From contig VHZZ01004644.1 in assembly GCA_009801015.1 (NCBI GenBank), positions 28,947-55,313 on the forward strand: a DNA stretch of 26,367 bases, given 5' to 3'. The DNA is from Silene noctiflora. Lineage: Eukaryota; Streptophyta; Magnoliopsida; Caryophyllales; Caryophyllaceae. This document shows, one piece after another, positions 10,605 through 20,722 of the stretch. The notes beneath the pieces are model-generated. The model was not told where the DNA came from. It ran no database searches and saw only the letters and a program-made list of their open reading frames with translations. How positions within the stretch are numbered: position 1 is the stretch's first letter; every line of letters starts with the position of its first letter. A program made the position numbers and the translations under genes.

Positions 10605-11919
10605 TGACGTGTGCCTTATTTTTACACTTTTTCTACTGTTTTAGCTCGCATTTCTATGCATAATACGTAGCCAAAAGCTACTATCTTCCCAAGAATGGAT
10701 TACTTCGCATTATTTTCTATCTTATGTAGATTTGGACCCAAAATGAGCTCAAACAAGCCTAAATCTGTCCCCGGAGTTACATTTTGGAAACTAGAACAGT
10801 CAAAGCTCATAAACTACTTTCTCGAGATGCGTGAGGATATGATGAAGCAAATTAGAAGGAAGACATTGGAGCTGTATTGTGTGCAAAAGTCGATCGACAA
10901 CTTTCTTGGTCGATCGACTAATGTCGTTGAGGATTGAACGCTGGTTTGGTCGATCGACAAGAAACATAGTCAATCGACTATGTTAATTATTGCGAAAACT
11001 TCTTTTTGTCGATCGACTGATTTCTGTATCAGGGCGAGTTGTTTAAGTTGTTAATCTCGGCCCATTAGTTGGATTTTTCAGAAATTTCTCCTCTCATTAT
11101 TTAAGAGAGACTTAGGAGAATAAATAGGTTGTCTTTTATACTGTAAAATTACCTTTCATCGTTGATTTTGTTCTCACTTTTTGGATCAAAAACTTTGCAG
11201 TCTTGTCTATTATTTGGTAATCAATCAACCTTCGCTCTTCCTTTAATTCTTTTCCCTTGTTTCTCATTTTGTTCTCTTTGTTCTTGATTTTAGTTTATGT
11301 TCAGTTGTTATTCCAATTCTTTTATTATGCTTAATTTAATTATTGTCATTATTATCGTTAGTTTCGTTAATTTAATCATACATAGTTAAATTTCCTATGC
11401 TAGGATTTAGGGCTACCACGTTAATAGGACGGTTTGCTGCTTGGTTTTTAGGGCTTGCATATCAACTGCGTTGAATTGTTAATCTTAGCTTTTTATTTGT
11501 GTTTTAATTAATTAATTGTATGTGATTAATTGATCATTTGGTTGGACCTTGACTTGGATCGAGAGATTGGAAAGGGTACAGACTTGCTACGAATAATAGA
11601 TTATCCTAATTAGAGCGAGAACAAATTAGAAGTATTCTAGGGTGAATAATGGACCGAGAAGACCTGTTTTTATGCTGACCTTGGACCTTACATTTGGCCG
11701 TTGTAGATCATGGTGAACCGACGGTCCTAGCTATTTCTCTTTATATTTTCTAGACTCAATTTCTTACGCCTTGCTTCTTTTCCTTTCACTACTTTAGTTT
11801 TATAAATCAATAAAACAACCACCAATTTTTTACTTAGGCAGACTTAGAATAGCAAATAGAACACTACTTGTCTCCATGTGGATACGATTCCGACTTCCTC
11901 TACCACATTAGTTTAGGCA
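10605..11919 (+). mobile_element. Athila/Tat-like LTR, plus orientation
   Basis: The LTR begins with TGACGTGTGCC after the PPT. It contains five GTCGATCGAC-type palindromes (10889-11017), a TATA-like TATTTAAG at about 11098 and a long AT-rich R/U5 region. It ends with CTCCATGTGGATACGATTC and a short tail near GTTTAGGCA (11919). Neither PBS nor interior follows; L1-type LINE sequence begins at once. It is therefore a solo LTR or the 3' end of a truncated element. A reading frame at 10695-10937 overlaps the first palindromes and has no recognisable domain, so it is not called as a gene. Confidence 0.6.
10889..11017. repeat. Five phased GTCGATCGAC palindromes (array B)
   Basis: Perfect GTCGATCGAC occurs at 10889-10898, 10909-10918, 10949-10958 and 11008-11017, and GTCAATCGAC at 10969-10978. 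Start-to-start distances are 20, 40, 20 and 39 bp, so all lie near multiples of two helical turns. The sequences between them differ, so this is not a recent tandem duplication. The array ends about 80 bp upstream of the TATA-like box near 11098. Confidence 0.9.
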
Positions 11920-11925
11920 GTTGGT

Positions 11926-12808
11926 TTATCTTTGATTAAGTGTGTGATTTAGCCTGTCACTTGTAACCAATTGTATCCAGATCTCATAGAATATCCCTTG
12001 GCATGAACAGAAAAAGAGCTTATTATGAAAACCATTCTTCAGATAATGTTTCACTTTACATATGTTCCTCCAATTCCAGTTGGAAACAAGAGGAGGCTGA
12101 TAAGAGTTCCTGTCCTGCCCATTCATATAAATATGATCAACCCATAACACCCATAATCTATCAGTCTTAGTAAAGATCTAATTCACTAGCTTTCCAACAC
12201 TTGCTATATTCCACATCTCTGCCTCCTTGTTTCCCAAACCGCCATTTTTCTTAGTAAAATAAACTTTCTGCCATGCTACAAGAGGTAATCTGTGAAATTC
12301 AGTCTCACCATCCCACAAATAGTTCTTGTACACCGCCTTTATTCTTTTAATAACCACCTTTGGAATAAGAAAAATGGAAGCCTAATAATTATGAAAAGTA
12401 TTAAAGACGGAATTGATTAGGGTAACCCTGCCAGCATAACTCAGTTTTCTTGCTCCAACCCCTCTAATTTTTTACACGACCTTATGTATCAAAATGTTAC
12501 AGTCACTCTTAGTAAGCTTGCTTGCTTGAATAGGAATCCCCAAATACTTTATAGGCAACTCACCTTCGGTAAAACCAAAAACCTAAAGAATATCATTCTT
12601 AATCTTATCTACGACCCCTCTAAACATTACCTCAGTCTTTACTGCATTAACCTTCAGACCTGAGGAAGTTGAGAATGTAGCAAAAGCCCTTAACAACAAC
12701 ATTATAGATCTTACATCCACTTTACACTACATCAACAGATTATCAGCAAACAATAAATGATTAAGCTTAAGAACCCCACACAAAGGATAAAACTGTTTAT
12801 AATGTTTA
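11926..12808 (-). pseudogene. L1-type LINE reverse transcriptase, C-terminal fragment
   Basis: On the minus strand the reading runs from PLCGVLKLNHLLFADNLL (about 12790-12736) through VNAVKTEVMF, ELPIKYLGIPIQASKL, ARKLSYAGRV, KNYLWDGE and KKNGGLG to WVDHIYMNGQD and WNWRNICKVK. This is the standard order of the RT palm/thumb and connection region of plant L1-clade LINE ORF2. The catalytic FADD box reads FADN (12739-12750), so the second catalytic Asp is lost. Stops interrupt it, several at positions where relatives have Trp. The endonuclease, the N-terminal half of RT and the poly(A) tail are absent. It is cut by LTR sequence on both sides (about 11919 and 12810). Confidence 0.85.
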
Positions 12809-12811
12809 ATT

Positions 12812-13588
12812 AATGATCGGTGTGGAGATTATTATTGTGTCATGTTTTGCAACTCAGATAGGCCAGATACAACTGCGGTTGTGGTCCTAAGATGGATAGG
12901 CCAAGAACGGGGTGTTAAAGGTCCATGGTCCTGAGATTATTGGTCGGTCAGGCACGGTTGGTGTTGGGAGTTTACCGTGGGCCTGAGAATTATATGTGCA
13001 GGTGTGCTTGACGGTGGTTGGCCGTGAGACTGTTCGGTCGTGGGGGTGGCTTGGCCAAATGGCTACCTCTCTTGTCTATTAATATTGTAACTCATTTTCG
13101 TTGGAGGAATGTTATAATGTATTATACTGTTGTTTAGTTTTCTACTCAACCTTTGGTTGACAATGTGTTATTTTCATGTCAAAAATAAAAAAAATTGATG
13201 CCTGCTTTAATTGATGGCGTCCTGTTATGAACCATTTAATATTTCCGGTTAAATGGGGAGCATATTAAAATAAGCAGGTAATTTAGTAGTTGTCTTGGAT
13301 GCTGGGACTGGGACTAATGTGTGAGACGAGCATACCTGAAGTCTAGTTTATCACATAGCTTAGAAAGACATTTTTTATTTTTCTTCCGCAGTTATTTTGT
13401 AATTCATTATTTCACAGTTTGTCTTTTGGAGACTTATGTAATAAAACCTTTAAGGTTACTCATTTAAATTGTTAAAGTACTTTGGCTTGTTAACTTTGTA
13501 TTCACTGCCTCGGGCAACCGAGATGGTAACAGTCTCTTTTATCTGAGTATGTCATGCTAAAGGCTCTTGGATAAATGGGGGTGTTAAA
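12812..13588 (+). mobile_element. Tekay-like LTR fragment, 3' part
   Basis: The right end reads CTGCCTCGGGCAACCGAG, GATGGTAAC, then GGCTCTTGGATAAATGGG and GGTGTTAAA. CCTCGGG..GAGATGGTAAC also occurs at 17829-17850, and GGGGTGTTACA is the terminus of the LTRs at 17346 and 22902. The left part (12850-13060) is GC-richer and repeats GGTCCTGAG-like phrases, but I see no reading frame of note. The left end joins the LINE fragment and the right end lies inside the gag at 13584-14580. Because the LTR is plus and the gag minus, this is a separate insertion or rearrangement, not the LTR of that gag. Confidence 0.5.
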
Positions 13589-14580
13589 GATTATTACTTG
13601 CCATACTCTCAGTCGGAGCCTGGTAAGAGTTTTTCTGATATGGCCTCTGGTATCCTCCACCCCCATAGCTCATGCACTCTAACCTTTTGTGCCCAGTTCC
13701 ACCACAATTAAAGCACTGTAAGTCGGTGCTATCACTGGCACTCCGTCCTCCCCTTCCTCCGTAACACAATCCTCCACCATAGCTAGCTCCCCCAAAATAG
13801 GACTTCTCTAGGTTGTAAGTACCCCGCTTGTAACTCGATTGGCCACCACCATCACTATTAGCTTTGCTCTTATCGCTCACTTTCTCTTCAACTGCCTTGG
13901 TCATGTTCACCAATTGCTCCGCGTGCTCACGTCTCTCATAAACCTCTTTCAAATCGGTAAGCATCCTAGCTAGGAACCTATCTACGATCCTCAATGTCAA
14001 TCATTTCTCAAAACGGAGAGCCGAGACTTACTAGCTCAGTTGCCAATACTCAACGTAATATGCTAGTTCATTAAACTTGATGTAGTATTCGGACATGTTC
14101 ATGTCTTCAGTCAGTACAAAAGAGTCGAATTCAGCTCTCAACTGACTTCGTACATGCTCTGGAACAAACTCATGTCTCATCTTAGCTCGAAACTCCTCCC
14201 AGGGAATCGTCGTTTCCCCTTGATTCTTATAGAACACTCTCGTAGCGGCTCTCTCCCGATACCACCACACTCCATTTTTCCCTCTCAAGTAGAAGGCGAC
14301 TTTTTCCACTTTCATGATCTCTGGACAATTGATTACTTCAAATATGTTCTCCATTTCATGAATCCATTTGTCGAGCAGGTTCGGCAGTGTCCTCATATAT
14401 CGTGGGATGATAGCGAGAGATAGTGGTGCAGATAGAAGATGCATCTACTACAACTTCCCGCTCTTTCCCCACGTTCTTTAGGGCCTTAGTGAGCGCATCA
14501 TTCTACTCCGTCATCCAGTCTATCTCATCGATAGTCATGTTAGCGGCTCTCGTAACGGCATCAGATCTCTTAAACGGCAT
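13584..14580 (-). pseudogene. gag: Ty3/gypsy (Tekay-like) gag, broken
   Basis: The start is set at ATG 14580-14578 (MPFKRSDAV). Next comes a capsid domain of the Retrotrans_gag type at about 14390-14040, including VEKVAFYLRGKNGVWWY, WEEFRAKMRHEFVPEHVR and MSEYYIKFNELA. A Gly/Tyr/Ser-rich linker then leads to a perfect CX2CX4HX4C zinc knuckle, CFNCGGTGHKRLEC, at about 13713-13672. The protein would form the virus-like particle, the knuckle binding element RNA. It is broken by an in-frame TAG at 14505-14503 after WMTE, a frameshift near 14400 and a break around 14001-14030. The C-terminus stops where LTR sequence begins at about 13588, so no pol remains. Its 5' leader holds a palindrome array (14657-14852), and its LTR is the split one at 14894-15497 and 22903-23500. 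Confidence 0.85.
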
Positions 14581-14656
14581 TTTGTGCTTCAATAACAAAA
14601 TAAACATAAGCACATAGCCTACGTCTCAAAATAACACCTCGTCTGTGAAAGGGGAT

Positions 14657-14852
14657 ACTCGGTCGAGTAATGTAAACCACTCGACCGAGTATCAACCACT
14701 CGGTCGAGTTCCTCATCTACTCGACCAAGTACTCATACTCTAGTAGCTATCACAAAAACAAAGAAAACCCACTCGGTCCAGTGTCCAGTGCCAGATGACA
14801 CTCGATCGAATAGCCCTCACTCAGTTGAGTCCCCTGACCCACTCGGCCGAGT
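14657..14852. repeat. ACTCG..CGAGT palindrome array in the gag leader (array D)
   Basis: Sites of the form ACTCGGTCGAGT or ACTCGACCGAGT start at 14657, 14679, 14698, 14719, 14771, 14800, 14819 and 14841; some carry one or two mismatches. Neighbour distances are 22, 19, 21, 52, 29, 19 and 22 bp. The array lies between the outer LTR and the gag start on the minus strand, which differs from the U3 position of the other arrays, assuming the LTR end at 14894 is right. Confidence 0.85.
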
Positions 14853-15364
14853 CATACAAAACAGACCCCCCTTTCAAATATCCCGACCATATATGTAACA
14901 CAACTCCTATTTCGCATGTTCCTACACACATGACTTGTAAAAAATAAACACGTCCATGCACATAACCTCATAATATAATCACTTCAATCTAATTCCGCAT
15001 TTTCCACCTTCACAAATAAGTCATCCACTCATGTCGATACACATTACGCATACACTTAATGCATTACAATTCACACATTTAATCTCATATTACATCCCCG
15101 TAGTTACCGGCTCGAGATTGTAAGGGACATAGTGCGATTTCAGTATGTCTCCTATAACTCGTATGAACAACCAAAACAACTCCGTTAACCCTGAACTCCA
15201 TAGTAACCCATCTCTGAACCGCAGCGCAGACACCAATGGTTCTCATCGCAATGGGTAACCAACCCCTACCGATGATAGACCGCAACACTGGTCCTCAAAA
15301 GCCCCGCTCATCGCAATGAGCGAACCCAGATCATCAATTTGCACATCCCCCTTGTGACGGGAGA

Positions 15365-15461
15365 GATAACTACAATTGTCACAATAATATACGTTATAAA
15401 TCCAGATAACTACAATCATCACAATAATATACGTTATAAATCCAGATAACTACAATTATCA
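15365..15461. repeat. 40-bp tandem repeat, about 2.4 copies
   Basis: Units at 15365-15404 and 15405-15444 differ at about two positions, and a third partial unit covers 15445-15461. Each starts GATAACTACAAT and includes ATATACGTTATAAATCCA. It lies within the outer LTR. Confidence 0.9.
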
Positions 15462-15492
15462 TACAATTAACTATATAATCATACTGAGTAGG

Positions 15493-15497
15493 GAAAT
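15493..15497. other. Target-site duplication, left copy (GAAAT)
   Basis: GAAAT directly precedes LTR1 (15498). GAAAC at 22903-22907 directly follows LTR2. One C/T difference separates them. Five bp is the usual duplication length for Ty3/gypsy integration, and removing the insert rejoins the outer LTR. Confidence 0.75.
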
Positions 15498-17346
15498 TGT
15501 AATACTCGGGATTTTATGAGGTCCTACTCGGTCGAGTTGTTCACCCACTCGACAGAGTGGAGTCTACTCGGTTGACTGTAATCGACTGAGTAGAGCTGAT
15601 GCTACGATATTAGCTGCTGCCTTGTTCACTCAATCGAGTAGCAGGTCCTACTCGACCGAGTAGTTGAGCTACTCGACCAAGTGGTTTCCACTCGGCCGAG
15701 TGCAACCGAGCACTCGGCCGAGTGCAACCGAGCACTCGGCCGAGTGCCTGTAGATGTCACTCGTATCCACGGTTTTTAGCCTTGTGGACCAACCCTTGGT
15801 TTCTTCTTCCTTCCTTATCACTAAGACTAATACTCACCTACCCTTATCCTTTTATTTAAAAATCCCTAAAATTACTCTCCAAAAACCTTATCCGTCCATT
15901 GGCATTTGTGGTGAAGAAAATCTACCAAATCCTCCTTTATTTATCTTTTGATTTTTAAGTTGGTCTTTCCTTTTTATTTTCCCTCTTCTAATTAGTGTAG
16001 TAAAACCATATTGTTGGGAGGTTATTGTTAGATATTTAATTAGGGTTTCACATAATTAATTAAGGATTAATTGAAGGATTAATTAGTATTATTGTCATAT
16101 TAGTATGGTATTGTAATAGATAGCTATATATTGTGTAGGAGGAGGCTTCATAGAGGAGAATTTCTAAACTTGAGTACTTGTGTTGAAGAATAGCCAAAGG
16201 TAGGGTTTTCCCTACTTAGTCTTAGTAGCATAATTGTTTTACAATGCATATAATTCACATATTTGATAGTTATCATGTTAGTGAAACAAATGTAATCATG
16301 TTAGTAGTTAGGGTTAATGAATTTGTGGTGGGATTACTTGGTGGTCTTGTATTTGGGGAATTAGGTTGGTATATATCATTATGGTTGCATTATAAAATGA
16401 GCATTGGGCAAGGTTGGGTGAATTCATGTTTTATCATTTGTCTTAAATGATTTGAATGGTTACATGTGGACATTTATTGCCTTATATTCCTTGTTGGACA
16501 TTTATGATGTATGGAGATGTTTGTTGGTGGAGGTTGGGGGAAGCTTGGTGTTTATTTAGGAGTTGTGGGGCGGTTGGCAGACCGCCTCATACTCGGGTCG
16601 CCCCTTGGAGCTTCCCACTCCAAGGGGGGTGTGCACATTATTGGCTTGAGTTTGAGGGACGTGTGAGGTGAGTCACATGGTCCGATTGGGGATTCGAGTC
16701 GCTTTCGGGCCCGGGTACTACCGACGTGTTCGGAGTACCTTGTATGGGCTGCGGTCCATGTTATTTTGGTGGCGATGTTGCGGTGCCGTCACCGGGTATT
16801 GGTATGTCTGGGCGTGTCCTGGTACTGGTGTGGAGTTAGTGGTATAAAGGTTTACATATGTATTGATTGTATTGCATTATTCATCATATCTTGCATTCAT
16901 AGTACTCTTCTCATATTTATATTTCCTTCTTGAACCTTTATATTACCGTGACTAACCAAATGGGCTTTTAAATATTTGTGTCGATCCATATGGTGATTTC
17001 CGCCCATATGCGGAGTAGTGATTTGTTAGGTGTGCTTGCATTTCATCTGGGGCTTGGAGCGGTCTCACCGTAGAGGTCATCACTTTTCTTATTAGACTTT
17101 TGACTAAAAAATTAGACTCCTTTCTATTTCAATTTGGTTGTATAAATTTGGGGATTCATTGTGAATCCTAAAACTTGTATGTAACCACTTAACTAAACTT
17201 ATCTTGTTTCCTTCATGGTTTCATAATGTGTTTTAACTCGCCCATACTCGAAACTCGCACTACAAAGCTTGGGAAACCAAGCCTTGTAACCCCTCCATGA
17301 GTCGGGATGGCCTAGTGTAAGGCTCTTGACTATTAGGGGTGTTACA
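15498..17346 (+). repeat. LTR1 (5' LTR) of the inner Tekay-like element
   Basis: It starts TGTAATACTCGGG and ends GGGGTGTTACA. U3 opens with ten ACTCG..CGAGT palindromes (15526-15745). A TATA-like TATTTAAAAA follows at about 15853, then an AT-rich stretch, then a GC-richer part (16550-16860) and the U5 end. It matches LTR2 along its whole length. Reading frames at 15754-15951, 16244-16450 and 16456-16671 have no known domain. They either do not keep their length in LTR2 or are reshuffled there, so they are not called as genes. Confidence 0.9.
15526..15745. repeat. Ten phased ACTCG..CGAGT palindromes in LTR1 (array C1)
   Basis: Sites start at 15526, 15547, 15566, 15580, 15628, 15650, 15671, 15690, 15712 and 15734. 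The best are perfect 12-mers, ACTCGGCCGAGT at the last three positions. Distances are 21, 19, 14, 48, 22, 21, 19, 22 and 22 bp. The last two are true tandem copies of a 22-bp unit; the others have unrelated spacers. Confidence 0.92.
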
Positions 17347-17860
17347 AAGCTGCAGTCCTGCTGTTTTGGAGGGTGATGCAGTGATGTCGTCACCGGGTTG
17401 TGGGTGCCGTGGGTGTGACCCTGGAACCGGTGTGTTGGTTGTGGAGTGGTGATGATTGGAGACTTGTGTTTGTGTATTAACAATTACATTTCATATTCAT
17501 GTCTATTGTCTTTCGTGATTAATTGTATTATTTAAACTGACCATGTGTGGCTATGTATAAATTGTCACCTATTTCCGGGGTGGCCTATGTCGATCCATAT
17601 GATATTTTCGATCATATAGAGAGCAGTTTATTTACAGGTTTATATATATCATGATCGGGATTCAGGCCGCGCCATGGACTTGGAGTCGAGTATATAGTTA
17701 CTATGTAGATGATTTAGACCTAGTCGAGTTGTATTTCATTATTTTTATATTGTATATTTCTTTTATGTAAGTCCTTAAACATTAATTTTTAATAAAATGT
17801 TCTTTGATTGGAGTTTTGGAATCATTACCTCGGGAAACTGAGATGGTAACCCTTCAATTG
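17347..17860 (+). mobile_element. Fragment of a related LTR replacing PBS, gag and protease
   Basis: The start, GCTGCAGTCCTGCTG, aligns with GCTGCGGTCCATGTT inside LTR1 (about 16749). GTCACCGGGTTGTGGGT parallels GTCACCGGGTATTGGTA, and CGATCCATATGATATTTTCG parallels CGATCCATATGGTGATTTCC. The end carries CCTCGGGAAACTGAGATGG as at 13510-13526. It is clearly a diverged LTR of the same broad group. It joins LTR1 without a primer-binding site and runs straight into pol at about 17861. The short minus frames over it (17199-17483, 17775-18083) are shadows. Confidence 0.7.
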
Positions 17861-17999
17861 TCTTGGCTCGTTTCCATGATGACCTTAAAAACGTGTTTAA
17901 AGAAGGGTTGCCCAATGATTTTGTGCCATATTTGGGAAACAAGTGTTGAAAGGCCGGAAGCTCAAGATATTCCGGTAGTGTGTGAATTTGAGGATGTGT

Positions 18000-19330
18000 T
18001 CCCCGGAGAATTTTCCCGGTTAACTCCTCAAAGAGAAGTGGAGTTTCGGGTGGACTTGAAACCGGGGGCGGGGCCAATCTCAAAGGCCCCGTACCGGATG
18101 GGTCCGAAGGAATTGGAGGAGTTAAAGAAACAACTATGGGAATTGGAGGACAAAAGATACATTAGACCGAGAGTGTCACCATGGGGTGCACCGGTCCTTT
18201 TCGTTAAAAAGAAAGATGGGAGCTTGAGGCTATGTATCTATTATCGGGAATTGAACAATGTCACCATGAAGAATAAGTGCCCCATACCGAGAATTGATGA
18301 CTTATTTGACCAATTAAGTGGGGACGGGGTGTTTTCAAAAATCGACTTGAGGTCGGGTTATCATCAATTGAAGACCAAGGAGGAAGACATACTGAAGACC
18401 GCCTTTTAGGTCAAGGTATGGGCATTACGAATTTGTGGTGATGCCTTTTGGATTAACCAACGCCCCGATGGCATTCATGGACCTTATGAACCGGGTGTTT
18501 AGTCTATTCCAAGATAAGTTTGTTGTAGTATTCATTGATGACATCCTAGTATACTCGAAAAGAATGGAGGAACATGAGGTGCACTTGAGGGTTGTGTCAC
18601 AAACTTTAAGGGATCACCAATTGTATGCAAAACTTAGTAAGTGCGAGTTTTGGTTGGAAAGGGTGGAATTCTTAAGGCATGTGGTGTCGAAAGAGGGAGT
18701 GTCCGTGAACCCAACCAAGACAGATGTCTTGTCCAAGTAGGAGGCACCTAAAAACGTCGCGGAAATTCGGAATTTCCTTGATTTAGTCGTGTGCTACCGG
18801 AGGTTTGTGAAGGACTTCTGAAAGATCAGTAGGCCTTTGACGGCATTGATGATGAAATAAAATCGCTTCAAATTGGATGCGAGTTGTGAGACGGCGTTCT
18901 TAACCCTACAAAAAAGCCTAACCACGACCCCAATCCTAGCTTTACCGGAAGGGAATGATAACTTCGAAGTATATACCGATTTTTCCAGGAATGGGTTGGG
19001 ATGTGTGCTCATGAAAGACAGAAAAGTAATAGCCTATGCCTCTCGACAGTGGAAAACATATGAGGAGAACTACCCAACGCATGACCTAGAGCTTGGAGTC
19101 ATAGTGTTTGCCTTGAAAATATGGAGGCATTATCTTTATGGAGAAACCTTCGAAGTGTTTTCCGACCACAAGAGTTTGAAGTACATCTACACCTAAAAGG
19201 AGTTGAACATGAGACAAAGAAGATGGATAGAACTCATTGGGGACTACGACATGGAGCTTGTGTATCATGAGGGAAAGGCCAATTTGGTGGCTGATGCCTT
19301 GAGTAGGAAGTCGGTGCACTCTTTGTGTAC
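18000..19330 (+). pseudogene. Reverse transcriptase and RNase H segment of the inner pol
   Basis: RT landmarks in order are [38 protein letters not shown], the first catalytic Asp in [13 protein letters not shown] (about 18335-18373), [14 protein letters not shown], and the catalytic FIDD box [12 protein letters not shown] with FIDD at 18531-18542. RNase H landmarks are [14 protein letters not shown] (about 18970), [41 protein letters not shown] (about 19160-19193) and KANLVADALSRK (about 19275-19310). The catalytic acidic residues I can place are kept, although stops and a frameshift separate the parts. CIYYREL replaces the usual CIDYREL, a change next to the fingers. Confidence 0.9.
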
Positions 19331-19512
19331 CGCTTTTTCAATGATGCGACTTAAGGAGGGGATATGAAACATGGGGATTCACATGATAACAAAGGGTGAT
19401 GAAATTGGAGACTTAACTCTAGAACCCGAACTATATGAAGAAATCCGAGAAAGGCAAGGGACGAACATAAAGATCCAAGGTTAGAAAAAGAGCTCTAGAA
19501 AGAGGTGAGGCG

Positions 19513-20421
19513 TCAAGGTTTGAATTACATGGGGACAAAAGTCTTAGATTCAAAGGGAGATGGTGCGTGTCAATAGATGACGAACTCAAGAGGAAAATGA
19601 TGGACGAAGCCCATAATACACCCTACTCGGTGCACCCGGTTGGAGATAAATTGTACAAGGATTTAAAGAAGACCTTTTGGTGGTCCAATATGAAGAGGGA
19701 AGTGGTGGAGTTTGTGGCCAAGTGTCTAACATGTCAAATGGTGAAATGGGAGCATAAGAGACCACAACGCAAGGTGCCACCCCTTGATATTCCGGAATGG
19801 AAATGGGAGTCCATCTTAATGGACTTCATCGTGGGATTGTCGAGATCGCAAAGGAAGAATAACATGAATTGGGTCATAGTTGATAGATTAATCAAGTCCA
19901 TGCATTTCATACCAATGAAGGACACTTGGAGCAAGGTGGAACTATCTAATGCCTATCGGAAGAATGTGGTGAAGTTACATGGAATTCCCAAGGATATAGT
20001 ATCGGATCGTGATTCTAGATTCATCTCGAGGTTTTGGCAAGAGTTCCAAAACTCGTTGGGTACCAAGTTAAAAATGAGTACGACATTCCACCCTGAAATG
20101 GATGGACAAATAGAGAGAACAATTCAAACCCTTGAAGACATGTTGAGGGTGTGTGTATTGGAATTCGGGGGCACTTGGGAGGAGAGGTTAGACTTAATAG
20201 AATTCTCATATAATAATAGCTACCATGCAAGCATAGGCATGGCTCCTTTCGAGGCCTTTTATGGGAGGAAATGCCGGAGTCAAATTTGTTGGGACGATAG
20301 TACCGAAGCCGTTTTGTTGGGACCCCAAATGATCTAAGACATGATTTATCAAACGCATGTGATCCGAGATAAGATGAGGGCATCCCAAGATAGGAAAAAG
20401 AGCTATGCCGACTTGAGGTGA
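19513..20421 (+). pseudogene. Integrase segment of the inner pol, DD35E kept
   Basis: A 256-codon open stretch (19567-20337) is preceded in the same frame by FELHGDKSLRFKGRWC. Numbered from 19567, the zinc-binding HHCC ligands are H16, H23, C53 and C56. The catalytic triad is D86 (LMDFIVGL), D147 (VSDRDSRF) and E183 (DGQIERTIQ), with exactly 35 residues between D147 and E183. LEFGGTWEERL, EFSYNNSYHASIGMAPFEAFYGRKCRS closes the core. Integrase inserts the cDNA into chromosomes. This is the best preserved part of the element. Stops at 20335 (TAA) and 20419 (TGA) fall where relatives have Gln and Arg. Confidence 0.92.
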
Positions 20422-20722
20422 AGTGACATTGAATTTGTGGTTGGTGACAAGGTGCTACTCAAAGTGTCCCCAATGAGAGGCGTTATGAGGTTTGGAAAAA
20501 CAGGCAAATTGAGCCAAACTTTTATAGGGCCGTATGAGATATTGGATAGAGTCGGGGAAGAATCATACCGCCTAGCTCTACCCCTAGCACTTGATCGTGT
20601 TCATAACGTCTTCCATGTATCCCAACTACGGAAGTATGTTAGCGACCCCTCCCATGTATTAGAGGCAAAGATAATCGAGTTGGATGATGCCTTGACATAT
20701 GTAGAGACTCCTCAGGGGGATA

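Larger units (their letters stand above)
14894..15497 (-). mobile_element. Outer Tekay-like LTR, 3' half (split by insertion)
   Basis: Together with 22903-23500 this forms one LTR of about 1.2 kb on the minus strand, interrupted by the element at 15498-22902. The join is supported by the 5-bp repeat GAAAT/GAAAC at the two edges. The LTR end is placed at TGTTACA (14900-14894), similar to the GTGTTACA terminus of the inner LTRs. No clear TGGTATCAGAGC primer site follows, so the exact end is uncertain. The segment holds a 40-bp tandem repeat (15365-15461) and inverted repeats such as GCTCATCGCAATGAGC at 15306-15321. The short reading frame at 15085-15288 shows no domain. Confidence 0.55.

Noticed and set aside
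10695..10937. 80-codon frame (+) starting MDYFALF
   Set aside because: It lies in the U3 of an Athila/Tat-like LTR and runs into the palindromes. No domain seen.
12812..13588. LTR of the gag at 13584-14580
   Set aside because: Orientation is opposite and it sits at the 3' side of the truncated gag; the gag's own LTR is better explained by 14894-15497 plus 22903-23500.
14154..14617. Plus-strand frames at 14154-14423 and 14423-14617
   Set aside because: They are shadows of the minus-strand gag, which has clear capsid and zinc-knuckle motifs.
15754..16671. Frames of 65-71 codons in LTR1
   Set aside because: The matching part of LTR2 does not keep them intact, so they are not maintained as proteins.
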